Source: Pipra filicauda
Lineage: Eukaryota; Chordata; Aves; Passeriformes; Pipridae
Direction of reading: 5' to 3'
DNA: 64,000 nucleotides
Assembly (NCBI RefSeq): GCF_003945595.2
Contig: NW_024104084.1
Coordinates: 186,001 to 250,000 of the forward strand
Made by a program: the position numbers and the translations under genes. Below are positions 13,368 through 25,840 of this stretch, piece after piece. The notes beneath the pieces are model-generated. The model was not told the DNA's origin and did no database searches. It saw only the letters and a program-made list of their open reading frames with translations. Every line of letters begins with the position of its first letter. Within the stretch, counting starts at the first letter, position 1.

Positions 13368-13379
13368 CCCCCCCCCCCC
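13368..13379. repeat. Poly-C run
   Basis: Twelve consecutive C residues in an otherwise AT-rich setting. Length is uncertain because homopolymers are prone to sequencing error. Confidence 0.9.
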
Positions 13380-13939
13380 TGCCCTGGCTCTCACAGAAAG
13401 ATGAATAGAAATGATCACAGGAGGCCAAGGCCACAATTTTTGAATGACCCTGTAAAGCAACCCTTCCACCAGCCTCGTGTGTCATGCACATGCAGAGGTA
13501 AAAACAATGCAGATACTCACCAAAACAGGCTTTTGTGTAAATTCAGCATTATTGCAGTGTACAAAAAAAGGTAATATGGAGCAAAGTACCATTTTTAATG
13601 CATACTAATTAAAGTGGGAAATTACCAAACATGAATTCACTTACCACTTCATTTACCATGTTACATTATAGATCTGGTAACCTTTATATTCAATAATAAA
13701 ATCTGTGACTAATTCCTAAAATAAACTCTTAAAACAAAGCAGTTATTTGCTGAAATCTAGCATATGCCAGGGAATCGAATTAATAGAAACAGTTTCCAAA
13801 TTATTTTGGAACATATTAAATCCTGTGAGCCTGGTCCACATCTGGTGTAAATTGGCATCTTCCTTGTGACTTTAAGTGAATTAATACTACTAGGGATTTG
13901 TCTTTATGCATTTTTCCCCTTAATTCTATGCCTTTTTGT

Positions 13940-14035
13940 TCATTTTTTTTATTGTTTGCTGGGTTTTCTATTGGTTTCTTTTTTCTTTCTTCTTTTTTGG
14001 AGTTTTTGTTGGTTTTGTTGTTTTTTTTTTTGGTC
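13940..14035 (+). repeat. T-rich/GT-biased low-complexity tract
   Basis: Runs of T broken by single or double G ('GGTTTTGTTGTTTTTT' type), strongly strand-asymmetric. This explains the phenylalanine-rich open frames at 13866-14104, which are not genes. Confidence 0.85.
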
Positions 14036-16242
14036 AGGCAGAACACTGCTTCAAAACAAATATATTTAAATCTCTCAGAAAGCCCACACCTAGCTGAATG
14101 TTAAAGTATTAAAATAGAGAATTTTTGGCCTTCTCTTATATGCTACATGCACGGTAGAGCAAGGACCTGTAACATGTTCTTCCTAATTCTGTGCAAGTCC
14201 ACATTAGATTATTGTCAAAGTTACGAGTGCATGAAGAGGGATTTTATAATTCTTCATATCCTGAGTGAATTTGTCCCTTGCCTGTTTTACAAGGATTAAA
14301 CTTCTTGCAAGGATTAAATGCTTTCCCCTTACTGCAACTGAAGGACAAGGGGGATATTTTGATTCTACCCTACCTGTTGTCTCACTTCTCTCACCTCTGC
14401 TGTGCACGGAAGTCCCTTCCTTTCCCTTTGGGGTACCCATCAAAAACTGTCCCACTTCATCAGCAATACATTTCTTGAATTGCAAATAAATTCCAAGTGT
14501 GTTTGGCATAGGATAGAAAGCACAAAGAAAATGACAAAATAAGACAAATTGTAAACAAATGTGACAAGCTGAATAGAAAATGAGAAAAACAGGTGCAAAG
14601 CTGGCATGGCCTTGCATGAATATTACTCACAGCAGAGCTGAGAAAATGTCTGATTCACCTCCTTCCTTTCCACCCCCCTCTTTTTTCATTCTTTTTTTTC
14701 CCACTAGACCTGAAAGCTGTCTAGCTCGCTTGTCAGTTAAGGTTGTGTCCAGTGTTTGTATGCTGCATAAACTTTGTTTTTCCAGAAGAAAACCAGGTTT
14801 TTAGATCCCACACATCAACAAAGCTGAGTGAAGATTTGCTGGGAGAAAAAACACGTGCTTTGCGGTGTTCTCCCAGCATAGTTCCGAACTATGTGCAGTT
14901 CCCTTAGTTTTCAAAGCCTGATATTATCAGTGTGATAGGACAATCCTAGGAGAAGGAGAGCACTGGAAACTTAAAAATGTCATTGGATATTCTCCTGCCT
15001 TATTGGGGTAAAATGTTCCTTGATGGTTCTAGACTCTAACTCGCCTCCTCTGGAGTTAAACATGGGGATGTGTGGATGTTTTCGATTTTAGGGGGATTTT
15101 TTTCCCCAGTAAATACTTTCTTCCCCTTAAAGGAAAGTCATCTCATGCCTGAATTTTAATTGCATAGTTACTGCTGGTGGTGGCATTTACATATATATAT
15201 TTCATTCTTCTACTGTCATCACTTCATGGAATATTTGGTGGTCTTCCACTGTGTTGTATTAGTCTCCTGTTATCAGTGTCTACAACAACAAGGCAAATAC
15301 CTGCTTCAAATACATACTTCTAATAATAACAATTTCAGAAATTTAGTACAGTTAAAAATGGATGATGGAAAAGAAAAAGCTGAAGTAATTTTTTGGCTGA
15401 TTGACTCGTTGTGCAAGGGTTATCTTCAGTCATTACAGAGTTGCACATAGATGGAAAAGGGGAATGAATGAGATTTGGACCTAAACAGCTCTATAAAAAG
15501 TAAATAAAAACATTTTATAGACAAATTGCTACTCAAACTTTCACTGTGTGAAGTCTCCAAAAATTTATTTTGGAATCTTGTGGTCTTATGAACATGTGCT
15601 TTATGTATATTTTTAGAGTGCCAATGGAGAAAGACTTCCACTCACAATCTGTAAAGAATTCACCTGGCAGCTGTATTTTATGTGAAAACCAAAATCATTG
15701 ACTAAAAATATTCCCATTTCAAAGGTCACTTTGAATAAGTGTATCATTCCATGGTATGCTCATACCATGCCTTGCACAATGATCAAGGCTTGTAATGGCA
15801 GCATTGCTATTATTAAATCATATTATTTTTTTTAACAAATTTCACACATTCATGTTCAAGCCTCAGTATTTCTTGTGCTGAACACTCCTAATTGCATGAG
15901 CTTTTGTGTGGAGACTAATCTTACGAGTTAATATATCTCATTTCTGGAGTCCAAGAAGCACTGTAAAAAATCCTGTGAATTTCTACTTGGATTAATTCTC
16001 TGACACTCAATTTTCTATGAACATTCAAGACACTGAATTTTCCTGCCAGGAATGTGTTTATCAAACACTTATTACTTCTGGCAGTGGTAGTTTTAAAGAC
16101 GCAAATATTTTTAGTGAGATATGCTTGCTTTTTTACTTAGTCAAGAAGAATGTATTAAGATTACGAAATTTCTCTGACCAATTGCAAATAAGCTCCCTGT
16201 TTAAACAGCAGGAAAAAAAAATGTCACAGTATGTCCACAGAC

Positions 16243-16264
16243 TCAATAATAATAATAATAATAA
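16243..16264. repeat. (AAT)n microsatellite
   Basis: About seven AAT units, then AAAAAG. This accounts for the asparagine run in an otherwise unremarkable open frame. Confidence 0.92.
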
Positions 16265-16519
16265 AAAGAAAAGGCAGAAAAGTCTGTCAGATAGCAAATA
16301 AATCTGAGAAGGCTGTGATCTACTGGGAAGTAGAAGGAAGCTAATTTGTCAGATAAATGATTTGTTGTGAATTGTACTGTTATCTCTGTTCAAGGGGAAT
16401 GAGCCTTGATTCTGGAAGGTGCCCAGCCAATCCTGCCAGTTTCTAAACAGTCTCAGGGCCCATTGTGGGAGAATATCCATTTCTTTCACATGCAGGCTGT
16501 TTTTTTATGAAATGTAGTA

Positions 16520-16712
16520 CAATGTCCAGGAAAAGAAACCTACAGTCCATTCCCACCTCCACCATGGGTCTGCTTCATGACCTTGGGCAAAACACTTATC
16601 CTCTCTGGACAGCAATTCCTCCATCTGAAAATTGGGCATGATACTATATTTTTAAAGCTCTTTTGGACCCAGGATGAAAAATGCTAGACGTTGTGATTAT
16701 TATTATATTTCA
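16520..16712 (+). mobile_element. MIR-type SINE
   Basis: The order of blocks is that of the MIR/CORE-SINE family: 'CATGACCTTGGGCAAAACAC' (16576-16595), 'TCCATCTGAAAATTGGGCAT' (16620-16639), then a tail 'AAGCTCTTTTGGACCCAGGA', 'GATGAAAAATGCTAGA' and a TTATTATTAT end, as in the L2-related 3' end of these SINEs. The 5' tRNA-derived promoter part is only faintly visible. It is an ancient, inactive fossil. The 5' boundary is approximate. Confidence 0.75.
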
Positions 16713-16715
16713 TTG

Positions 16716-16880
16716 CTGACATCTATTACTGAGTATGTATTTCACAATGACAGCTATCACAGTATGTATATTTCTATAATGACAACTATCACAGCACGTA
16801 TATTTCTGGGATGACAACTGCCATATTAGAGTGTGTATATTTTTGGAATTAAAGCTATAACAGCACACACTGTTCTAAAA
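16716..16880. repeat. Degenerate minisatellite, about 32-bp unit
   Basis: Five diverged tandem units start near 16716, 16747, 16779, 16811 and 16848. The clearest three share 'ATGACA(A/G)CTATCACAG' followed by 'GTATATTTCT'. Unit lengths are 31, 32, 32 and about 37 bp, and the last is degraded. The array starts directly after the ATT-rich tail of a SINE. Confidence 0.8.
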
Positions 16881-17427
16881 CTATAGTACTAATTGCTATA
16901 TACTTTTCACAAATACACAGTGTGTTATTATATGTCATCAAGTTGCACTTCTTGTTTCATTTTAGATATATATAATATAGGTGTACACAAGGTGTAATAC
17001 GTATTCAATGTTGTTTGACATCCACCAAATTACCCTATCCTAACAAAGCATCTTGTACAACAATCTCTGGTAACAATGTGTAGAAATGCTATGAAAGACT
17101 TTTAATGGCTAAAAAGTCAGTATGGCAGTATCAATGAAATCTTTCACAGCATATATTAGAGAGTTAAACATTGCAATCTGTTCTTCATACTGATATCCAG
17201 TATATAAAGGAAATGCCAAGATCAGTCAGAATCTAAGAGGGTTTATTTTCTTTCTTGTTTTCTTGCCACAATTTATATATATGCTTAAAAAAATATTTAT
17301 TATTTAATCAGAAGAAGAAATCACATCCCTGTAAAATAAAAAAAGGAATTGTTCTCTCCTAGCAGTGCAGTCCATGGGAGGATTATATACAGCTGACTGC
17401 TTAATAGAATGCTTGCCATTTTTCAAA

Positions 17428-17472
17428 TTAAAAATTACTCATAAGCTTTTATGTACTTTGAGTAATTTTTAA
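17428..17472. repeat. Short inverted repeat (hairpin)
   Basis: Left arm TTAAAAATTACTCATAAG and right arm CTTTGAGTAATTTTTAA are complementary except for one bulged T, around a 10-nt loop. The stem is AT-rich, so thermodynamic strength is modest. It could be chance or a palindromic element remnant. Confidence 0.65.
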
Positions 17473-17799
17473 ATACAACAATGGAAATGTTTATTTAAAA
17501 TTCTTAAAATTGTAAGTTACATATTTCAACATCAGTCAATTCACTTGATAGCATTTCATGTTTAGGAAAGCCTAAACTGCAATACAGGAGTATGCTTTTG
17601 CATCATGGAAAAGCTCAGAGTTGAAGCTCATTTTGGACCCTTGTTTAACAGAGCTTAATGAACATCTACAGTGTCCAAAATGCAGGTGGGAAAACTTTCC
17701 AATTTAACTAGAAATATTTAGTAAAGTTAGGCTGAAGCTCCAGTTTCCTTGAGTCCCTAAAATGAGATTAAGGAGTCAGGGGAAAAAACAAACAAATGA

Positions 17800-17825
17800 A
17801 CCAACCAACCAACCAACCCACCAAC
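17800..17825. repeat. (CCAA)n microsatellite
   Basis: About five CCAA units with one CCCA variant, following an A/C-rich stretch. Confidence 0.92.
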
Positions 17826-18476
17826 TAAATTCATAACTCGTTCTTTTTTATTTTGAAAATTTTTAGTTATCTAAAAGTATGGGGGAAAGAATGTAAATTT
17901 TAAGCTTCAGTTATTTTACTCAGTTTAAACATTGATTCTTTGGCCTTTCAGTTCTGCAGAACAAACTAATTTAATGTCAAGGACTTTCAAAAGAGAGTAT
18001 CTTCCAATCACTTAAGCTACTAATGTAAGTTTCTTTAGCCTTAGTAAGTCTAAAATCTCCTTGCAAACTATGATATTAATTACTAGTCACCTGATAGTTA
18101 TTTTTTTCCCGTGACCTCCATTGTCTGAGACAACAACACTTCAATGCAATTTGGCCTCATGTCCAAGTGAGTGCTGTGGCAGGACGGAGGCTTTGCAGCC
18201 TGTCCCCTGAAGGAGTCTCCACACAGCTATGGTTACCACCTCTTTGTGAACCTACAAAGAAGCTTGCTACCTCTAGTAAACCTCTTTGATAGCTTTGTGA
18301 GACTAGGTTATCTCTTCACACTTGTGCCTGTTGGTACGCTGCTGGTCATACGGCAGGACTGCTGTTTGGGGTTGTGTTTGTTTGGGTGCTCACAATGATA
18401 TACTCCTAACTCTGCCTCTTTAATGTGAAAACCAATATAATTAACCAAATGCCTGCCTTCTGCTTGCAGATGTGGG

Positions 18477-18510
18477 AAAAAAAAAAAAAAAAAAAGAAAA
18501 AAGAAAAAAG
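18477..18510 (+). repeat. Poly-A tract
   Basis: A run of A broken by a few G residues. No recognisable retrosequence lies upstream. Confidence 0.9.
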
Positions 18511-19592
18511 TGAAAATTGGCTGAATTGTGAAGAATAGTATTACCCTCTGTTGTACCCATAAGAAAAAACATGTTTCACCCAAGGCACAGCCTTGTACTT
18601 ATTAGTATTAGTTCCAGAACCACTGCTAAGTCAAGTATTTTGAGATGCTATTCCATGAATAATAATGCCAGAGAAGTACAATAATTAATAGAACATGAGG
18701 ATATTCCCTAAAGAGCATGAGTAGCATTGCAAGAGGTATGCATGCCTGTCCTTTGAAATTTGTCTGCTACGGCCTCTTGAACTTTGATTTTGAAAGGTGG
18801 GGAAGAGGTAAAATGAATTACACTTCATTAGCAACGTTGAGTAAGATGGAGCCCCCTCTTCTCTGGAGAAACAGCCTTTAATTGTTAAGTTCCCAGAATT
18901 CCCCCGTGCACATCAAGCTGGATTCACTCTCATGCTCTGACTGAGTGCAGGTGATGGTTTTCATTAGCCATTCTTTCTCTTGACCCTGATGTCATCGTTG
19001 TTATTGTTATTTATTAATTTAAGGGGCCTCATTCTCCCCTGGATTGCAGGCATTTCACACAAAACTCATAACCACTAAGCAAATATTAGCATAAGGGTAG
19101 CAAAACAAACTTTTCAAGAATATTTTGTATCAATTTATCACTGATGGACTGACATCCCTGGAGGCTCAGGTCTGCTTAGTCTGGTAGCAATTACAACAGA
19201 AACAAGTTCCCATTGCACACGCCTCTTACCATTCTGACTCTAACCTTGACCTGGAAGGGGCATTTTCTAGGGGTGAGAGTATGTCTTAGCCTATTCATTA
19301 CTTTTCATGCCTTTTTAGACAGGTGGAGGAAAATCATTCAGTCAGTGATGATCTTAGCAAGCAATAGTGTATTAGCCAAAATGAAGAGTAATTTAGGATA
19401 GCAGGACAAAGAAGCGCAGGCACCAAAGTAATGAATGTCATGCTCTCCTTCATCCACTGGGGTGAGGAGTTTGGAGATGCTCAATCACTCATCCGATTTA
19501 AGAGGGGCTTTATTTATAGTTTTTTCCTAGGCTTTTGTATCAGCTTGAGGAGGCAAAGATGAAATGGCACCTCCTGAGGGACTTCTTTTGGG

Positions 19593-19810
19593 TATTTTTT
19601 GTTTAACTTTTTGTTAGTTTAGGTTTTTTTTTGGTTTTTTTGTTGTTTTTTTGTTTGTTTGTTTGTTTGTTTTGGTTTGTTTTGTTTTGTTTTGATGGTT
19701 TTTTTTTTGGGCAGGGTATGTGTTCTGGGGTTTTTTTTTGTTTGTTTTGGGGGTTTCATTGTTGTTATATTTTTATTTGATTGTTTGTTTGTTTGTTTCC
19801 AAAAAAAAGA
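19593..19810 (+). repeat. Long GT-biased T-rich tract with (GTTT)n
   Basis: About 200 bp almost devoid of C, made of T runs, GTTT and GTTTT units. The open frames on either strand here (Phe/Val/Cys-rich one way, Lys/Gln/Thr-rich the other) are artefacts of composition. Confidence 0.95.
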
Positions 19811-20805
19811 AGATAACATAACAGTTTTATATACCTCTTTGTCAATTAATACAGTGGATGGTGCATAGGTGAGGAGTGTGTTCCTCGGCCTCTTTTGCTT
19901 TCTGTTTATTCTGCCTCTTTGAAGCAGCTCTGGGAAAGTCTCCATGCAAAACTGAAATAACTCTAAACCACTTAAGGGCAGTTCTAATAATGACCTATGC
20001 AAGCTCTTGCAAGAAAGAAGAAATGGAAGGAATATGTATGTTGTCTCTTTCACTTCTTTCTTTGGTCTATTATTTGTGAGCTGTGTACCCTAAGATGTGC
20101 ATGTCCTAATTTTCAGTGTGCAAAGCCACCTGCAAACAGCTCTGTCAAAGAGGCATCTTATGTGTAACCTGAAAGTCCTAGAGAAGCTAACACACCTTTC
20201 AAAGGTTCAAGCAGTAGGAAGCAGCGCTGCCATTTACTCTCAAATTCTTTTATTCACAATGTACTCTGGAGTCTTTGCATGGTGCAATGGTATGAGAGGC
20301 TATTAAGGTTTCCCTTCCAAACAGCTCAAAGGAGAATTCACTCTGACTTACCTCTGGCTTTAAACACTATGTCAAGAGGTTAGTTTATCCCCAGTGTCAC
20401 TGCTGCTGTGACCAAGGCTGTGGGGTAAGGGCAGGTTCACTAACCCATCTCAGGTACTGTGGAGATATCAGGGTACTCATTTCTTTCCAATCTCTGCTGT
20501 ACATTCAGTTCAGTTCAGTTTAGCTGAACATTTAGCAGCACATATACATAGCACAGCAAATGTGGAGAGATTTGCATCCGTGGTGCACCTTCCATGGTAC
20601 TGTGAATTCTACTGAAATCCTTGCAAAGAACAAAAGGTAAATGTATTAAAATTTTGGTGTGGAGCCATCTGTACCTCTCCAGCTGTCTGATTGCCCACAT
20701 CTAGCTGAGTCCAGGACAATGCTCAGACTTCTATTGTAAGCTGTTTTAATCTCTCTGAAAGGACAACATTCAAATCCAAGATAGTTAAGAAATGATTGCT
20801 ACTTT

Positions 20806-20858
20806 TTGTTGTTGTTGTTGTCGTCTGTGTGTGTTTGTGTGTGTGTACGTGCATGTGC
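20806..20858 (+). repeat. (GTT)n and (GT)n microsatellite
   Basis: A GTT trinucleotide run is followed by GT dinucleotides with interruptions, ending GTACGTGCATGTGC, an alternating purine-pyrimidine stretch. Confidence 0.92.
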
Positions 20859-23172
20859 AGTGTTTTGCAATACAGATTGCTTAAAACAAACAAACAAAAA
20901 AAATCTCTTTTTCATAAGTTTCCTTCAGCTTGGTATGGTACCAAGAAGCATTGAACAATGAGCTGTATGGTTAAAAGAAGCAAAATTCCCATTTTACCCA
21001 TGTAGGAAATAGAAAACATTAACATTTGGATTTGAATGTGCCCAGGCTGCTCCAGCAGCTTGGCAACCACAAATATCATGCTGCCTAGAGAATCAGAGAC
21101 CATGGAAAATAATTGTAAAGATAAGTACTTGGTGTAAAGAAGGGTTATGTGGAAGCAAGAGTGAAGAAATCTACATTAGGAGACCAGCTGTGCATTAGGT
21201 GTATAATACAATAGAGAATGACATAAATTACCATAGCAAACAAATGGACACTTAAGAAGCAGCACATAGGGGAATATGCATAAAAGAAAGACTGGGATTA
21301 GGAGCAGTGTTTGCTTCATCACTTCTTGCTTGTGGAGAGTTCTTATTTTAAAACAAACAAACAAATGAATAAAAAAAACTAAACCAAACCAATCCCTCTA
21401 CACACACATTTCCTTAAAAAAAAAAAAAAGAAAAACCGCATCTCAGATTTATTTTTTTTTAAGACCTATATTCTTTACCTCAGATTTTTCTATTATGCAG
21501 TAGATTTTTTTTTTGTCAGTACTGGAAAAAGTGTGGTATTGGTGAAGTCAATGTGTGTTAGTGCAAACAGCCCTAGATCCTGACATTTCTGGGGGGAAAA
21601 AAATCTCAGTATTTTAATCTGGAGGCATTTGAAAGCCTGGAGGGACTTTTAAATTATTATTAAATTCTATCAAATCCTAAAACACAAAACAGGGATGATT
21701 TTGACAAATCTTTCTGGGCCAGATTAAGATAAAGATCAAGGAATTTGTAGAATCAAAGACTGGTAGGTATTTTTTGAGATTTACAGTATCACTTATACAC
21801 AGCATAAATAGGAATAAATATATTTGAATTTTTAAAAGCAGAGTAGAAATATATTTGTGTACTTAGATAATTAAGAGTTAGCTTTTATCAAGCTTAACAC
21901 ATGTACAATGGCGTCTGCACCTTAGGTAATCTTCCCTTACTGCCAGTGAACAGAATTATGTGCTTCACAGCATGTTTTAGAACCTTGCTTTAAAATGAGA
22001 GGAATCATACCTTGGATGTGATTACTTCTCTCCATTTACTATAGAGAGAGTGTGCAGTGACTAGCTCAGATGAAAATGTCTGCTCTGTGTATGTCTATTT
22101 AAAGTCCAATGAATCACACCTGAAACTCTGAATTCACACTACTCTTAAGTCCTTTGAATTCTCTATATTAAAATACAAACCACTGCCTTGCTGCCAGCTC
22201 TACTGTGTATGTTGTGCAAGACCGATTGGTATCCTCCTCCTTATTCACTGGTCTCATATCCTCCCTTTCTTAAGAAAAGAATGAAAAAAGGATGAATGAC
22301 ATCTGTTAGCAATCAATGGTCAGGATGTACCTTGAATGCAAGATGTTAGGACACCCTGTGCTAGCCCAGATTAACATTCGCTGTGAACTGACAACATTAT
22401 AAGCTGTGAAATGTTGCCATTTGCTTGAAAGTTAGATTACCACTTCCGTGAATATTTGTTTCAGGGGGGTTCTGGAAAAACTGTAATAAAATAGGTGGTG
22501 ATAAAATCTGTTTAAACAACTTTTCAAATTGCGACATTAGTGTTCCCTTCCATTAAACCCGAATTTTCTGATGGAGAAGAGAATATGATCTGGTGGCTGA
22601 GATTCATTTTGAAGAAGGAAAATTATTTGAAAATGCCTAAGAATCCATAACAATTACCTAACATAACATGCAGCACACAAAAGAAAACCAAACCAAAACA
22701 AAACCTGAGAGTGTATCAGAGGTAATTTTCACAGCTTGTGGTCTCACTGCAGTTGGGTTTTTTTCTGTTGTGTTTTTTTTTTTTTAAATATAATTCTGTA
22801 AAAGGGAATTTTTCTATAGCTAGAAAATGGGTAAAACCACATGTACAATGTCTCATACATGATTTTTTTGAAGCAAACAGGCTGAAACATCTCATATTTG
22901 ATTTGTCCATTCTCTCTAGCAGTTTAGCTAATAGTTCATTCCAGATCCTTTAAAAAAGAAATTTATGGAGTACTAGCTTTAAAATTGCAATATAAATGCA
23001 AATAGACTGACATCAAGAATCCCTTGATTAAATACTACAGAAAAGTAGCAATAGAAGAAAAATTCATTTTTTTAAACAATTTTTAACTATAATACTATCT
23101 TAACTAAAAGACATAAACCAAATCCAAATTTAAATTCCAACAATCCTGATAATCCAACTCAAGGCAGAAAAA

Positions 23173-23293
23173 TGAAAAAAAACCAAACCAAAACAAAAAA
23201 CTTACTAACCAACCAAAAAACCACAAAACTCAAAGCCAAAAAAGTCCAGAAAGCAAACAAACCAACCAACCAACCAACCAACTGAAAAAACAA
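23173..23293. repeat. A/C-rich tract with (CCAA)n
   Basis: AAACCAAACC-type sequence with a clean CCAA array at about 23259-23283. It is the strand complement of the GT-biased tracts seen elsewhere in the window. Confidence 0.9.
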
Positions 23294-25659
23294 CACCATG
23301 ACCACGTGGAATATATTTGCTTTAAGCTCCTCAGGGCCAAAAAGAACAATAAGTACAGTGGATAAATAGAGGATGGCTGTTTCTCAAGTAGTACAAAATA
23401 GTAGTCAATGCTGTGAGCTGACCAGGTGAAATGAGAAAAGGAGTTTTCCATAGTGGCTCCTATGCCTATTTAAAGTTACAACTAAGATCTATGTTTTTAA
23501 GATAAAAGATTTGAATTTTGTAGGATTTTTTTTCTCCTGAAAAATTCAAAAGGTAGAAGATAATGTTATCAAGAGAGATTCTGAAGTCACAGTCGGACCA
23601 AAAAGGCAAAGTTCCTAAATCTCTACTGTGTATCATACTGGTAAGGATTTATAACTTTGGATGAACATATTGTAGGCTATCAGAAAGAAAGGAATAAATG
23701 GAACCAAAGCCAAGCTTGTGCAAGGAAGAGGGAGGGAGTGAGGAACATTATTAAAGCAGACAGTAATGGAAACCTATGAGGAATCTGGACAGTGTTACAG
23801 GTAAAATGATTAAGTGCCTTCCAGACCGAAACATTGTTCTCTTTCCTTCTCATTCAAACCGAAATGCCCAGTAGGTGGGACACGGGTGTTAAGAGTTTTA
23901 TCTCTCTTAGACAGAAGAAGCTAAAGACTTGAGAGAGCACCTAAAAAAACAGTGTCCTGTGAGAACTGGAGGACAGGTCAATCTGGGATGCTCTTAGGGG
24001 AAGCTTTCCCCTCACTGATAATGTCAGTTAGGAGTTCCAGCTTCCAGAATGTGCAGTGGTCTAAAAGTACTAGCTCTCAACCCCAGCAAAATTATTCATC
24101 GCTGCTTTACTTAGTGACAGCCTCGAGCCAATCAATCGTCCATCAACATGTAGCTCTCCATATGTCTTTCTGCACATCTATTCCTATATAAAAACTTATT
24201 GAGATGGGAGACTAGACAGATATCTGTGTGGAAGCAAGGGTCAGCAACTGGGATGCTTTCATATGTTTATGCAGATGTTCCCCTATTCTTTCATCTCTAC
24301 AAGCATCTCTCTGACTCTTTGATTGACCTTTGTGGTCACTGAATATTCATTTTCCTAGAACTTCATTGACATTTTAGACAGCTCAAGATATCCAGAATAC
24401 AACACCCTACAGTCAACTTGTTATATTTTGAAGATGCAGCTGAATCCTTATGGTCTAAAAAATAGCATTGTAAGACACAAGATAAGGTAGAGTCCTTTTT
24501 TCAGTTCTTCCATTTCCCCTCACCCTCCACCCCGTAACTTTCAAAATCCTTCTCTCTAAGGAGATATATTCATAGACTACTTCTTTTGAGAGTGATCATG
24601 ATTTACATGACCTCTAGATCCATTAGTTGGGAAGGGCATTTACCTGTAAGAAGATAATAAGCAAGTTTATTTGCAGCTGTGCATTTGGGAATCAGTGTCT
24701 ATTTTACCTATTGTACTGCTTTGGGATAGAGTCACTTTTCTCCATAGCTGCTTGTGTGAGGTTATGCTTTGTATTTGTGATGGAAACTGTTGTTAACAGA
24801 GGTGTTTTATTTATTGCTGGACAGAGACAACATCCAGGTCTTTTCTAATTAGGCTGCACAAGAACCTGGGAGGTGGCACAGGTGGGACAGGATAGTGTGA
24901 CAAATGTTTGAACCTTTCATTTTTAGCCTGCCAACTTGCAAATGCTCAACAAGTGTCAGCAGACTACAATTTAATAACAAATGTATGTTTTTCTGGCATG
25001 GTACTCACACATCTGACACTGGGGATCCAACAGGATTGCTATGACTGAAACCTGCCTGAGCAATATGTCTACAAGCAGTACCCAAAGCTGAGCACCAGAT
25101 GCCTCTGTCAGCTTTAGAAACCCCGACATCATATCCCTTTTAACCTCACTACCCTATGGAATAACTACTTAGTGTACTAAATCTGCTAAGCAAGGACTTT
25201 GCAATTCCAATCCAATATAAATGAATAAATATCTGGCTGCTAAATGAATAATCTCTCATACATTAAACCAGTAAGCCAAAAAAGTCATTATAATGTATGC
25301 ATTTAAATTATAATATACAAATATACAAAAGGGAAGATAGACATCCATTGAGACCAGAGAATTGATTACATGGCTAACAAGTGGAATATTTATAGGTCAT
25401 TATTCATATTAATACTAATAGTTCTTTTGTGCTACTTTCCTCCATTCTATTGTAAGACACAATGAAGTCAGTGGCTTCATTTCCCTTCAATAACCCACCC
25501 CCTACCTCAAATTTACCCTTGAATCCACCATTCTACTTTCTCCTGAATAACCTTGCCTAATATAGTTTCAATTTAAAAAGTAAGTGTTAAGCTGGGAAAT
25601 GGATAAAAGAGGAAACCAGTACATATAAGCATGAAAGTTCACTGTGCATTATTAACAGT

Positions 25660-25840
25660 CATAATAGTACTTTGCATTTAATTCCCTTCCTGTAAGGGGA
25701 TTAAAACATTTCTAATTATTAATCAGTATTAAACAGTTTATAATTACCTCTGCAAGAAGGTAATTATTAATACACCCATTTTGCAGATAATCTAAACCAC
25801 AAAATAACTGTATAAGTTTGCCAAAATGGCTCAAAAAAAA
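25660..25840 (-). mobile_element. MIR-type SINE
   Basis: Read on the plus strand, this is a reversed MIR/CORE-SINE: 'AATAGTACTTTGCATTTA', then 'ACCTCTGCAAGAAGGTAATT', 'ATACACCCATTTTGCAGATA' and 'TAAGTTTGCCAAAATGGCTC'. These correspond to the reverse complements of the SINE tail, the CCT...AGGTA block, the 'CTGTAAAATGGGG' block and the 'GACCTTGGGCAA' block, in the correct order. It may extend to about 25910. The small ACCT/AGGT hairpin inside it belongs to the SINE. Confidence 0.68.

Larger units (their letters stand above)
12583..16515. other. Unique non-coding DNA
   Basis: No gene was recognised. It includes a C-run at 13368-13379 and a T/G-rich tract at about 13940-14035. Open frames around 14204-14617 overlap on both strands and lack domains. 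Confidence 0.5.
16881..19590. other. Unique AT-rich non-coding DNA
   Basis: No gene was recognised. It contains a short hairpin at 17428-17472, a CCAA microsatellite and a poly-A run, listed separately. Confidence 0.5.
19811..25654. other. Unique non-coding DNA with low-complexity islands
   Basis: No gene was recognised. It holds GT repeats near 20806, A/C-rich tracts near 21345-21430, 22675-22705 and 23173-23293, and scattered short open frames without domains. Confidence 0.5.

Noticed and set aside
14204..14617. 137-codon minus-strand open frame
   Set aside because: No recognisable domain; overlaps two open frames on the other strand, and no splice or promoter context was evident.
19619..20053. 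144-codon minus-strand open frame
   Set aside because: More than half is Lys/Gln/Thr/Asn repeats produced by the GT-rich tract; no domain.
20534..20580. U6 snRNA-like word GCAGCACATATAC
   Set aside because: Only about 13 bases match; the following U6 sequence is absent and there is no T-run terminator at the right spacing.
21940..22035. Possible fifth MIR-type SINE ('TTTAAAATGAGAGGAATCAT')
   Set aside because: Only one core block is suggestive and the tail and GACCTTGG block are missing.
25740..25767. ATAATTACCT/AGGTAATTAT inverted repeat
   Set aside because: It is part of the conserved region of the reversed MIR-type SINE, not an independent hairpin.
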